In this document: positions 47,280-58,730 of the stretch, piece by piece
Layout: every line of letters begins with the position of its first letter
Numbering within the stretch: position 1 is the first letter of the stretch
Assembly: GCA_947623455.1 (NCBI GenBank)
Contig: OX392530.1
Span: forward strand, 32,891,405-32,955,404
Direction: 5' to 3'
Source: Mimachlamys varia
Taxonomy: Eukaryota > Mollusca > Bivalvia > Pectinida > Pectinidae
DNA: 64,000 nucleotides
Position numbers and translations under genes: made by a program
The notes under the pieces: model-generated
The model's database searches: none
What the model saw: only the letters and a program-made list of their open reading frames with translations
What the model was told of the DNA's origin: nothing

Positions 47280-48595
47280 ATTGCTTTTGTTTATGGAGTA
47301 ATAATCCAAGGAGGCGTCGTCCATGTTAGCCAGTTTAGAAGTATCATCTGTGTCGCGAGCACTAGTGGGAGAGGAGGGTTCGGGGTAGGTGGACGATGCC
47401 GACTTGGTGTGAAAGTGATCCGCCATTGGAAGTAGTTCTCCAATTGGCATACACACTGTCGTATGGGAACGCTGCAAATCGAATACACCCGCGTGCGATT
47501 TTCGTAAAACGTCACCCGGAGCGAGCTTACCCGAGTCAATTGTAATTTTTTGCGAGGTTCTTGAAAGTGGTCTATGTTGAGGACACTTGAGGTCTGGACT
47601 AGAAACGTTGACAGGATAATGTTCCCTATCCGAATTATGTTCATGTATAGTTGTATGTGATCTATGTAACTTTTGGAGATCGAACACTGTCTCGTGCGTT
47701 CCTTCTCCGCGAGAATTTTGTATACTAATCTTACGTAATATAATTGTTGATGGCCGTTCCTCCGATGCGGTCATTGTTTCGTTCTTGTTTACCATAACAG
47801 TTTGAGAACGTTCCAACTTTCTATTATTTTTCATATTTTCCTTTGATTCTTCTAAGTACTGTTTAGAATGGCCATGCGATTCACCGGAAGTCCTAGGTAC
47901 AGCACCATTACGCGGATCATCGTCGAAGGGTCCGTGAGCCACGGGTTTAGATGCCAGATGTGTGTATGAGAACTTGGCGACACGCTGCCCATTTCTGCCT
48001 TCTCGAGCAAACTCTTGGTGATACCGGCCATTAGCAGGTCCATATTGATTGATAATTAAAGGAGTATCGAACAACTTTATTTCTTTTTCCTCACTTGGGG
48101 TCTTAGAATCGTAGCCTTCATCTTCCTCCTCGTCATGTATGTCGTCGTCCTTAGATGCGTACTTCCGGGAGTAATAAAGCATTCTGCGCATGGTGGGCGA
48201 TCTCTCCTCTCCAAGGTCAGTTATCGCCCTTGTCAGACCGAAGGGCAAACCGGTCTTGGGAAGAGTCTGGATAGCATAACCACTTTCTTTGTATGGCACA
48301 CCAAGGTCATCCCGCGTCTTGGACCTTTCCTCGTCACTAGGACGTACAGAACCTGCAGTCCGTACCCGCACTGCACGGGCACTCCCTTTACGAGTAGATC
48401 CATTTGGCAGTTGTGTGAGTGTGGGTGGACTAGAATTTATAGACGTATTCGAGCCCTCTTCAATAACGGGCTTTTTCCTGAAGAAATGTTCATGGAGACT
48501 TTCTTTCTCGAATGAATCGGTGTCCTCGAAACCCGCGCACCTTCGTTTGGGTAAATGTTTGTACGTAGCGTGCTCCGGTACATGTTTGAGTTTCC
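47280..48595 (-). CDS. Unrecognised protein, large internal exon (438 codons)
   Basis: By far the longest coding segment in the window. The acceptor TTCTATTTTATAG precedes GGAAACTC and the donor AGCAAT/GTAAGT follows, so the open frame beyond either edge is intron. It enters in phase 1 and leaves in phase 0, agreeing with the exons at 51349 and 40405 or 38528. The protein is hydrophilic, rich in Ser, Arg, Glu and His, with an acidic block (KDDDIHDEEEDEGYDSK) and Pro/Ser linkers. There is no membrane helix and no domain I know. A motif recurs: VFDLQKLHRSHTT and VFDLQRSHTT, with RSQTV earlier. It looks like the disordered, possibly phosphorylated, cytoplasmic tail or scaffold part of a larger protein. 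Confidence 0.88.
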
Positions 48596-48838
48596 CTATA
48601 AAATAGAACAAGCACTTCAAATTAGTCAGTGTTTACACGAGTATTACGTTAGTGTACACAAACTGGTCGGGCCAATTACAGACAGTGCTTCGATTTTCGT
48701 AGTTTGAACACGGGAATTAGACAAACATTGTAGTTATATAAATCATTATTTTGGAACGATTTGCACAGTTACATTGGAAATTATTTAGTAAGGGCATTTG
48801 ATTTGGATATGAAACCGCAGTCTAGTCAAACATGCTCG

Positions 48839-48905
48839 CCCTCGATCTGCAAGGGTTACGCACACCTTTTCTCGCTCGTTGGTGAGCATAACATCTGGAT
48901 ATCAA
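48839..48905. repeat. Compact palindrome of the CTCGATATCCAGG family
   Basis: CTCGATCTGCAAGGGTTACG and CACACC are followed after a short loop by GGTGAGCATAACATCTGG and ATATCAAG, giving inverted arms of about 30 bp. It is related to the element at 8600-8998. Confidence 0.65.
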
Positions 48906-50765
48906 GAATTGTAGTCTCATGCATGCATGCCATGTAATTACAGTATCATCATTCTAATAATATATCTGCCTGAATTTGTAATCATCATAACGCATTGAGA
49001 ATAAAGATACGTCACAATCATAAATCAAAGTACTGAAAGTACTGAAACGCTAAAACTTCTAACAAAAGTATGTATTTTTTAACAGCTATTGAAGTGATTT
49101 TGTTGTGTGGGTTACTAAGTTTCGATTTCAGAAGGTTTCAGAATGGGGATTAGGTTAGTAAGTATTTAGAGTAAACATAATTTACACGCAAATTGTTTAG
49201 ATTGACGAGTTGTTTTCAATGTACATGTACAATTTAGTGCAGTGCTTTTACAATTTGACTAAAATATCATTTTTTTTATTTTGAAATGAATATTGATCAA
49301 TTTACAGGGAAGCGAATGTGTTTCTTTTAATATATGCATTGAAATAAACGGTATTAGTTTGTTAGACACAAAATGAAGCTGTATTTCATAAACCTTCCCT
49401 GCAACACTTAAAACAATTTAAACAAAAAATCACACCTGAGATCCAGTTGGAAATGTAAGCTGAGGATTAATTACGGGAGCAATGGCAGATCAAAGTTGAA
49501 ACGACATATACTGGTTTGTTTTGATAATAAAATGTTTGTTTGTAAGGTAATAACAGTTTGCATTATGAAGTAGACATATCATACCAACCTCCTAAAAGTA
49601 CGATTAATGAAAATGGATGTAATGAAGCAATTGAAACATTTCGTTTCATTTCATTCTATATCATACATATGTACATGTATATCTCATAAAAGATTTAAGA
49701 TATGATGTCGTTTGTAGAAAACCAAATGCGACATTAACTTAAGAACATATATATAAACTATTAAGTCTTATAAACATTTAAGACATCGGATAAAGAATAT
49801 TCCGTGCATCAGAGACACTTACGTATGCACATACATAGTAAGTCAAACATATCTGTATGAACATTAAACGATAGGTCCAAGAAGGATCTTGGTACCCACC
49901 ATAGACTATCTTCATTTGTTTTTAAAAAAAAAGTTTGATTTTTTCCTTTTTTTTTCTTCTTAAGAAAAGGCATTATCAACTGAAAGATGGTATTCTGTGA
50001 GCTAAATGTCCAAGATGGCCGTCGGTCAGAAATCAAATCAAAACCAGGACTGTTGGCTATGAAGCGATTATATAATCAAAGTTTAATACAAATTGCATGA
50101 CAGTACACACCACCTGTTAGCGGTGTGTCTAGGACATACCACGATCCGTACATACGAGTGTATATATAGCACCGATCGCGAGAGCTCGAGGTTATACAGT
50201 TATACGCTATACACCGAGAGGTTATGTATACACAGAGGGGTCAAACTAAGACCAGAGACGTAATATTTAAATGAGCTGTGGGAGTGAAAAATTGATTTCT
50301 TTGTTACAAATTGGATATAGATTATTAAAGTCGTCATAATTATCAACAATACCATAGGAACATCATTTCCTTTAATGTTCAGGCTTTCAAATAGTTCATG
50401 TATCATGCGATTAGTAGTTATTCAAGCTTTTCCGGAGCGGGAGGGGAAAAACTGACATGGGTCAAAAGGTCACAGAATAGTGGCAGCAATAGACGCCAAA
50501 ACTACTCGTAGTTTTAGCGCTAAAAACGTGTGTATGACTTCCTACCTGTAACATGTATGCACATCATTTACTAACTTATATTATAATAATACACATTCTA
50601 TAAATATTTGACAATATTGAATCTCAAACAAGATAATCAAAATTATTTAAATACTGATTAAGACACCGTAAACACCGATAACTTTATTTAATTAAAATAG
50701 TTCCATATCTTATATTTGCGCTGCTAGTCTGTATCAGCTAATATATGTGATATCATAAGTTATGT
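48906..50765 (-). other. Intron of the minus-strand gene, nothing recognised
   Basis: AT-rich intronic DNA between the large exon and the MITE at 50766. No exon was recognised. Confidence 0.5.
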
Positions 50766-50925
50766 AGTCACTTACCGACCCTCTATAGAGCAACAGAGAG
50801 TCAGTGAAATTTATAGCACGAGGGCGAAGGATCAGTAAAATGTATAGGGGGCGAGGTCGGAGCCCGAGCCCCCTACATATTTTACTGACCCACTTTGGCT
50901 ATATAGAGGGTCAGTAAGTGACTCT
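50766..50925. mobile_element. 160-bp foldback MITE
   Basis: Outer inverted ends AGTCACTTACCGACCCTC and GAGGGTCAGTAAGTGACT are about 25 bp. An inner inverted pair CAGTAAAATGTATAGGGGGC and GCCCCCTACATATTTTACTG surrounds a GC-rich centre (GAGGTCGGAGCCCGAG). TA-rich sequence lies on both flanks. It is non-coding. Confidence 0.85.
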
Positions 50926-51348
50926 ATATAACGCATTTTTCGCATCGAGGACCCTTTCTTCGCACAATAAATGCTATTATATGATATTGTGGGTGAATAC
51001 GTAATTATCTGTACAAATGTTTATTTGTGTTATAACATTATAACAGTATTTTCGTTTCTTCTATGTGACTCTGACAGGCTTTCGTAAAACCCATTCATTG
51101 CTTACTTAAACGTTAAAATGGACCATTCTTTAGCATTGAAATACTGTATAGAGTATTCCACTTTTATCATAAGGTGTATATAGTCGATAATTCCCTTGTT
51201 GGATTAAGTGTGGAACAAACTGACCACACGTAAGGTCAATCCAATTTGTGATTTATCATTATAGAATTGCCAGTCATTGATCAATAGGGGGATTACTTTT
51301 ATCCTCGTATTAGTCGCGGCTCACCCGCCCTACAACGTTAACCCTTAC

Positions 51349-51396
51349 CGTGGCGCTCGTGGATCTGAACTTGTAGATTGCTCCATGTCTCTATAC
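51349..51396 (-). CDS. Unrecognised protein, 48-bp internal exon
   Basis: Acceptor TTCAATTTTGCAG and donor CCACG/GTAAGG frame 16 codons in phase 1 to phase 1, reading IETWSNLQVQIHERH with a split Gly at each end. Its length is a multiple of three, so it could be skipped without breaking the frame. It joins the exon at 52257 to the large exon at 47280 in frame. Confidence 0.75.
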
Positions 51397-51920
51397 CTGC
51401 AAAATTGAACAGAGAGCGTACTTTGAAATAACACTTAGGAGCATATCGTTCAATACATTGTAATAGAATTTCATATGTTGACTAGAACATTGATATTTAA
51501 AAATCTAAAATTTTAACTTTTAATAATGAGCTTTATATCACGAGGAACGTGGTGCCACCTGCACAGCTGTGTAAGCGGATATTAACTCGGTTGGGTACAA
51601 TCCGTGCCCAAGTATGACCCCCGGAAATTTACTTCCAAACTAGACCAAATACTTACAATACTTATATTTGATTTCGTGTTTTAGTACACAGAGGTAAGGT
51701 AAAGGGTCATTTAGAGCAATCCTGGTATGCCCCTTTGGTACAGCACTTGTGACAACACTGATTTTGAGGATACGACTTTCTCTGTGAAGCAGTCATGTTA
51801 TTAATGTGAATAAAACTAGTATAAGATTTGTCGCACATATTAGATTACCGATTTATATGTGAAATGGTAATAATATTGCATATGTTATCATTATTAAAAC
51901 AGAATATTGAGTATCGTATA

Positions 51921-52053
51921 AACATTCATATCATAATAAACCCTTAAACATAGCACTAAATCTGTTGAAATATATAATACACATTCAAATCATAACAAAA
52001 CCCTAAACACAGCACTTAATATGTTGAGATATATAATACACATTCATACCATA
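51921..52053. repeat. 60-bp tandem repeat, just over two copies
   Basis: ACATTCA.ATCATAA.AAACCC, then AACA.AGCACT and TGTTGA.ATATATAATAC, recur with a 60-bp period. A third partial unit follows. Confidence 0.8.
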
Positions 52054-52256
52054 AAAGTCCCTTAGTTTTACAATGTTACAGTAGCAGTAAAACAATTGAA
52101 CAAAATCAGATGTTTTTAATATACTTGTCCATATTGAACGCATATTGAATTATTCGATTTTCTGTATTCAAACTCATTTCCAAATATCAAAATAACATGA
52201 ACAATATTTAAAAACATAAATGAATCAAATGTACATTTAAGTATGAGTTACCTTAC

Positions 52257-52321
52257 CTAAAGTTTGACTAGATATATCATCCACCTCCCAACCGCATAGT
52301 TTCTGTGGCTTCGGCTTTTTC
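52257..52321 (-). CDS. Unrecognised protein, most upstream exon found
   Basis: 65-bp exon with acceptor GTTTATTTTTGACAG and donor ACTTTAG/GTAAGG. One frame gives KKPKPQKLCGWEVDDISSQT and a Leu, entering in phase 2 and leaving in phase 1, which fits the next exon; the other two frames contain stops. The basic start followed by CGWEVDD would suit a segment just inside a membrane, but no helix is visible. The 5' exons must lie further right or outside the window; I did not find them. Confidence 0.72.
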
Positions 52322-52477
52322 CTGTCAAAAATAAACAACATTTGTTATTAATACAAATGGTGATTTAAAAACATAATACATTAACAATGCAGCTGAAAGC
52401 AACTACGATAATGCAGAAAAAATAGTTTGTACTCAAAAAACAAACAAGTTAAGGTTATTCAGTATGTTTATTCAGCC

Positions 52478-52520
52478 AACATGACCAGGTGTTCCGGGAG
52501 GGTCAGCGTGTTCTGATTCG
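52478..52520 (-). mobile_element. Family A retroelement scrap
   Basis: ACCAGGTGTTCCGGGAGGGTC and AGCGTGTTCTGATTCG are the reverse complement of the central 3' segment of family A. Confidence 0.5.
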
Positions 52521-53449
52521 AAAACCAAGCTTAATCATGCACTCATGCAGAAAACATGGACAACGCCGAACACAAACAAACGCACATGAACATTAGGGGA
52601 TAAAATCAATACAATATTATCAATTGTAATAGTACCTAGTTTATTCGGCAGTTGTATTGTTCGTTGTTTACATTTGTCGAGAAGACAATTTTTCGAAGAA
52701 GAGTAGGCGTGATAATGCCGACCCATAGAGAGAGGTTGGGTGTATTTTAGTGGATAGATATAGGTTTTATTTGACATTTACATACACTTCAATATCGTCA
52801 GCATTTAAACAAAATGCTAAAGTTAGCATGGACCTAATTGTGGCTTGCGGTTGCTTTGGTAGGTTTTAGTGGTCGAGACGGGACGTTGTGTATTGCCAGG
52901 CGACTAAAGGGTTTTTATGTAAACCATATTGAGTGTAAGGCAGCGTCAAACAGAGGAATTTTCTTTTGAGGAAACATAATGGAAAATCACACAAGAGGAT
53001 AGACGGATCTCCTCTCGTTTAACTAAAAGTCTAGGTACATTAGATAAGCGGACGTAACAAACACAAATAGTTAATTAGAGAATGCCCTTAAATGATATCA
53101 ACTCGGATAATGAATCAGAGAACGCTCTAGAATGGCATTAATTCAGATATACTCCTTCCACTCCATATAACACATTCACCATAACTAAATACTTAAGTAT
53201 ATGTACCAAGTCTTAACACAGTCTATCTTTGATCAATGTATGGCTCTGTCTTACCATAAACAATCGAGCCTGTTTATTAATGTTTCCATCACAGGCCAGT
53301 ATTCTCAGGGAACAGACATCACATCACATGTACATTCTGAACTTTGCTGACAAAAGATCGGCAAAATTACATTCTTGTTTACCAAAAGCCTAAATTAAGC
53401 ATCAAATAAACTTTATGATTGACTTTCCATTTCGAGATTTATTTTCAAG

Positions 53450-53715
53450 AATACGCTCATTAAGTATGCCTACTTGTGATGATTGAAAGATACCTCAGTT
53501 CTCACTTTGAAGACGTGACATATGGGTGGATGTGACCTATATTTATATGATGGCTATCGTTGATGAAGCAGAATTTACATTGCGGTAGTAGAAGATGCTT
53601 ACCATTCCGGAACACAAGGTCTTATTCCTTAGATCTTTTCTTTGTTCATATTTTGCAACTAGATTAATCGGTTTTGAGTTCGGATTATGGTTTTGTTGAT
53701 TCTGTGGTATTCTCT
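53450..53715 (+). mobile_element. Family A retroelement 3' end, truncated copy
   Basis: Contains TGGGTGGATGTGACCTATAT, TATCGTTGATGAAGCAGAA, TTACCATTCCGGAACACAAG and the end GAGTTCGGATTATGGTTTTG. It carries a small internal insertion and no coding sequence. Confidence 0.72.
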
Positions 53716-54997
53716 GTTTTCACCGTACTAAATGGAATGACAAGCATTACAACATGTAGCTGTTTACTTTTTGTAAATATACCTCCAAAATATTTATTAT
53801 GATGTCACAATAGGAATTAAGTAACAATCGGTAAACATTGATTGTCGTGTGATACACATTATGTTTACATCAGACGGATATGGTCTAACGTACTTGCTTT
53901 CAACGGTGGGTATAGAAAAAATTTAATGGACCCACTGTACCAAGAAACCACACATACATATACATGTACTTACTTATTCCACCATGTAAATTTACGCTTA
54001 GTCATTTTAAATCCATTAAGATATATAAATCTGTCTGAATGTACTATAGTGTAACATAAACCGCTTTGATCGTTTATACCTACAATCTTTATTAATATAC
54101 AGCGCCATAAATAGCAGACAAGATATATTCAAATAGATAGGAAACGTCACGACCAAACCCGCCCTGGAGAAACTGGTGTTAAATCTATAAGTTAAGTATG
54201 GGTATACGATAGCTGTTGATTAAGGATCACTATTGGATTAATATGTCCTACAAGTCGAAATACAATCGTATCGACCAGCTATCAGTCCATACATAACCGT
54301 GGATGACACACAGGGCATGGTTGACATATTGATATTAGATCGAGTTACCCACAAACAATGGAGGGGCTGACTAGAAAACCACCCTACACAATCATCTAGT
54401 CTCACACAAGTGTTCCCGAGATAAGGACCAGTGCTGCTCCGGATAGGAACCAGGATCAATAGACGTCGAGTGGAGATTCATCTACTTAATTGATAAGTTA
54501 TTGTCAGCTATGATATAAAAAGATCACCGACCCATTAGCTAGCATTCGCTCTGTTTAGATTTCCTATGGTCAACTTTTTTCTCGGTGACGATAGATGCCA
54601 CGCGACTGGAGGAATTCCTGTGACAAACGTTTTAACAGCCAAATACAATTGGATGTTTCTTCTATGCCTATACCTTCAAAATTATATGACAATAGAAAAA
54701 TATGTTATATATTTCTGTTTAAAAAATCGATAAGATTGATCCAAATTTGTACAAAGTATTGTCTGTAACCGACTAAATATACGGTTCAGCAGAATATCTT
54801 TGTGTCCTACATATAGTCATGTATATCTCCACACTGAACCGGTCTATGTCTTTTCCCAATAGCCTTCGTACCGTAACAGGTATGAAAAACCTCCTATTCA
54901 ATTTGATGAACAATATGATTGATAAACTCATTTTATATTATGACTCCTAAGTATTGCCCTTACTATTAAAACTGCTACTATGCTACATAACTTATTT

Positions 54998-55039
<42 letters not shown>

Positions 55040-55243
55040 GCTCAATGTTACAAATATAGGCCTCAATACTAATATAGGTCTAGCCTGTTGTCGTATGTAA
55101 TACAAAATGTAAATTTTGTTGAACTTTAAAAGTTAAAAAAACCTCCTATTTGAAGCAGGATACAGATAACTCAGTGTAATGATAAATTCGGTGTGGTGTG
55201 TCAATTTACTGATAGATTCACCCTAACATGTGAGGTTATTTAA
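53716..55243. other. Non-coding stretch, nothing recognised
   Basis: AT-rich DNA with a (TA)n tract at 55001-55035. A minus-strand open frame at 54238-54459 lacks splice support. Confidence 0.5.
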
Positions 55244-55618
55244 AGGTCGAATATACGTAACTTTCGGCGAAACTTCAAGCGAAAATCAAGTCTTATAACT
55301 TTTATATTTATAGGTTTAGTTACGATTAACTGATACCAGCAATATTCAAGATGAATATTTACGTGGCTACCGGTACAGCAGCAGTTGAAACTCGGTAAAT
55401 TTGTAAACACACGTCCATTTTGAACTGTCTTTTAAATTCGGCTTGTTGTTCCCACCTGAATTATTTTCAATTTTTGGATTTTTCTGTCAAGAGATTCATG
55501 TCAGTTATCGCTCATGTCTACTTCGTTTTAGGCTTATTTTTGCATGGTTATCAACAAGATTTTTTTCGGAATTTTTCAGAATCATGACAAAATTCCTGTA
55601 GTTACGTATATTGGGCCT
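55244..55618 (-). mobile_element. TTAA MITE (family M)
   Basis: 375 bp, ends AGGTCGAATATACGTAACTTT and GTTACGTATATTGGGCCT, flanked by TTAA on both sides (55240-55243, 55619-55622). It has the same orientation as the 19760 copy, opposite to 40554 and 44561. It preserves the undisturbed site where the nested element sits in the 19760 copy. Confidence 0.88.
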
Positions 55619-56664
55619 TTAAAATGAATATCACAGTGTTGTTCCTCTGTTATAGAAAAAAGAGATATATAACTGAAAGCAATCCATCATACTTCATTCA
55701 TTGTGTATGTAAATATGTACATTATTCACAGCATGTCTTAACCCATCTTATACATTAAAGCATATATCACTCCAAACCGGAGTGGTGATTTACTTTATCA
55801 ATACCTGATTAAACAGATAAGAATGAAATAAAAGTAGGCATGCATGACCCGTACTAAATTAAAGTGCACTCTCATCCAGCTTTGTCGAGGTTACCAAGTA
55901 TATATCTATAAGAAAACATTGTCATTGGGTTTTCGTTTTACACCTCTTTATGATATGTATAAATTAATTTCTACTCATAACGCTTATTAGTCTCATACAG
56001 GTACATGAATAAATGCCAAATTCGTCTGATCTTAATTACATATACAGCCGACCATTGTCAAATTATAAACCAAGTTCTGAAAATAAACTCCCCGGCATTC
56101 ATGAAAGCGTGCTCGTTTTCAAACGCATGTTTTAGTACGAGCCCAATATCGTGAACTGTGGTTAATTATCTAAACTTATCATTCGGTTGACGATAAGGCA
56201 CACAGTTGGAGAAAGTTAAACTAAAGACGATTGTCGCTATACACTATCTCCACGTGTTACGTAATTTAAGCTAATAACAAGAAAGGCTTGAACACACAAT
56301 TTATTCTGAAACATGATGATGATTTCTTAATAAGGGCCCTGATCGATTGTCTTTTGACATATACACACACACTTTTCATATAAACTATAACTTCTTTATA
56401 TAAATATATATACATTCAAATAATTCAATATAATATGAACCAGGTCATTTATCAAGTTAAACGTAAGATCGTTTATACATTAGAATGTTATCCACATCAT
56501 TTATTTCTAAATATCGTTGGTTTGAATGTACTCAATATATCTTTTGATACATAAACTAAACAAATTTTGGTTTTGTATGCATATGCATCTAAAACAGCCA
56601 CTTTGATACAGGCATCAGTTACATAACCTAAGCCTTTGATGTACGCCACATATTTTATTATAAG

Positions 56665-56860
56665 TTCGGTTTTATTTTGTTATATTTAACGTCCTATTAG
56701 CAGCTAAGGTGTTGTGTGTGCGAGCGGGTGTGTATATGACCAAGATACAGGGTATGTTGGTGTACCTGCCTTTTTGTAACAGCGTGGGTCTGATACCGAC
56801 TGTATAGTGTTATCTCACTGTAACACCGTGTCGAAAACACCCAGCAGCTGTAACTGCATG
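56665..56860. repeat. Probable dispersed repeat (TTTAACGTCCTATTAGCAGC)
   Basis: The stretch from TTTAACGTCCTATTAGCAGC through GGTGTACCTGCC and AACAGCGTGGGTCTGATACC to GTGTCGAAAACACCCAGCAG resembles a repeat I associate with bivalve genomes. There is only one copy in the window, so the sequence itself does not prove repetition. Confidence 0.35.
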
Positions 56861-57589
56861 GTTTCAATAACAAATGTCTCCATTGTTAGAATGCTTTATG
56901 ACATAGAATACATTCGCCTCGTCAACATTGGAAGTATATTCCTGTACATATATCAATATATATATATATAGCGAGGCATTCCAGTGGATTGCAAATTTAG
57001 GTATTGCTATATTTCACCGATTGATGTATCATTGCTACTTAGAGCGGTCGTATCTGTGGTACATAGCATAGCCTGATAGATAACCAGAGTTTAAATGTAG
57101 AAGTTAGGACTATGTATTATTCAACTTCAAACGAAATCAATATCGAGGTAAGTCTTGTCACAACATTAACCCAGAGCTTGTAGCTTTATCGCCAACAAAG
57201 ACGACATTGTTTGGAAGCAAGGTGATATATCGAATTCTGAATTAAGATAAAGGATGTTGTATATCATAATACACAAACACTTGGATAGGACGCAAGGCCC
57301 TTATAATGATATACATGTTTGATTTTTGTGTACAAAGGGGATAATTTACAACTATGACGTTTCCAGCATACCAATGACTTACTAAGGTAACTAAATGGAA
57401 ATTTGACCCACATGAGTACAGATTTATTCAGCGCAAGTTTTAGGACCAAGTTTGTGAATATATCATCTCAATTTGGACAATGGACCAAATTTACATTTCA
57501 ATCAAACAAAATAATCAGCTAAATGTGTCAATATAACACGAATGCCTTTTTTAATTCCCAATGATGTTAGACCAAACTTTTTAAGAGCG

Positions 57590-57745
57590 TCAACAAAACC
57601 ACTTTCCGAACTCAAAATCGATTAAAATATGGATAAAGGAAAGATTTACAAGTCCCTTGAAAACGTACAAAAGACTGAAAGTATATGTTCCGATAAAGTA
57701 AGCGTCTTTTGTTTTATTGACGACACCTAAATCTAGGTCCCATTC
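57590..57745 (-). mobile_element. Family A retroelement 3' end, truncated copy
   Basis: The plus strand carries AGCGTCAACAAAACCAC, CTCAAAATCGATTAAAATATG, GTAAGCGTCTTTTG and TTATTGACGACACC, the reverse complement of the 3' segment. Confidence 0.72.
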
Positions 57746-58499
57746 AAGTAATCGTCACTTCCTCAAAGTAAGAAAAAAAGCTCTCTAATGTTAGTCATAC
57801 AATTAAACTAAAATGTTAAAAGTAAATTTTTGACAATTACTCAGAACTCTAGAAAAAAATAGTTGTATTTTCTTCAAATTAGAACTTGACCGACATCTCT
57901 AACCTTTAACGTGTTAATGAACACACGCGAAATAATGACGTAATGACGTAATGACGGAATAACGGTCTAGGACAACACTAAAGGCACCAATGCATTGATG
58001 AATGTGAAATAAAGTTGAGGCTTTCAGGACTTATCCTAAATTAATACCTCGACTAATACCTCAAAATCTTGTCGATTTTCAAGTTAAGTTTTCCCCGGTT
58101 CCAGATCGATTTGGTCAAAACGTTAATGAAAATAAAATGTTGACCCGAACCTTGAATAGATGACTAAAACTCCGAACTATTGACGTTGAACTCAAAACTT
58201 TCGAAAATGATATTCAGAATTATCATATTATCTCATTTTTAAAGACTCAAATTCGAAAAACGTTAAAATACATACTTTAAGTACTACGTTTACATCATAT
58301 TGAAACATGTTGGATTGTCATGTCGTTTTCAAGTTGAATTGTGGTATCAGACGTAAATCCTTATTGATAACCGAGGTGTCCTGACAGATGTATACCAATA
58401 AACGTGTCTCCTCTAATCGCATTAACGGTAAACACACCACATCCCTATCCGGCCAGGAGTTAGCCCTGTAATTGGTTATAAGTCCGGTAATCGATTCAA
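57746..58499. other. Non-coding stretch, nothing recognised
   Basis: No gene or repeat family was recognised. A short perfect run of AATGACGTAATGACGTAATG occurs near 57935. Confidence 0.5.
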
Positions 58500-58730
58500 T
58501 AGAAATTAAATCAGCCGATCAAAGATCAACCTAATCGCGTTACGTCACTTGGCGATCGACATAACGGCCCAGATTTAAAAGCGTCGTGCCATTTAAATAC
58601 TATAATGCTCGATTAAATACCCGGGGATGTGGATAGTAGGATCGATCGCAAGGCAGTTGACATATCAGCTTCATACGAGAGACATTTTAAAATAGCAATG
58701 TCGACAGACAATTCAGTCGGAAACTTTTCG
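58500..58730 (+). promoter_or_regulatory. Possible promoter and short first coding exon
   Basis: Island of higher complexity. It contains GATCAAAG (a TCF/LEF-like site, 58517-58524), TTACGTCA (a CRE/bZIP-like site, 58540-58547) and TTTAAAAG (a TATA variant, 58573-58580). An ATG at 58698 in a fair context (AAAATAGCAATGTC) is followed by MSTDNSVGNFS and then a GTACGT donor-like site at 58731. If unspliced the frame continues 22 residues to a stop. I found no downstream exon. Chance is a real alternative. Confidence 0.22.

Noticed and set aside
48135..48606. Long + strand open frames opposite the large exon
   Set aside because: They are shadows; the minus-strand frame is longer and bounded by consensus splice sites that agree with neighbouring exons.
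53260..53385. Possible minus-strand exon (SLRILACDGNINKQARLFM before a GTAAGA donor)
   Set aside because: Its phase does not fit the next known exon at 52257, the acceptor is poor, and the sequence could be an old repeat.
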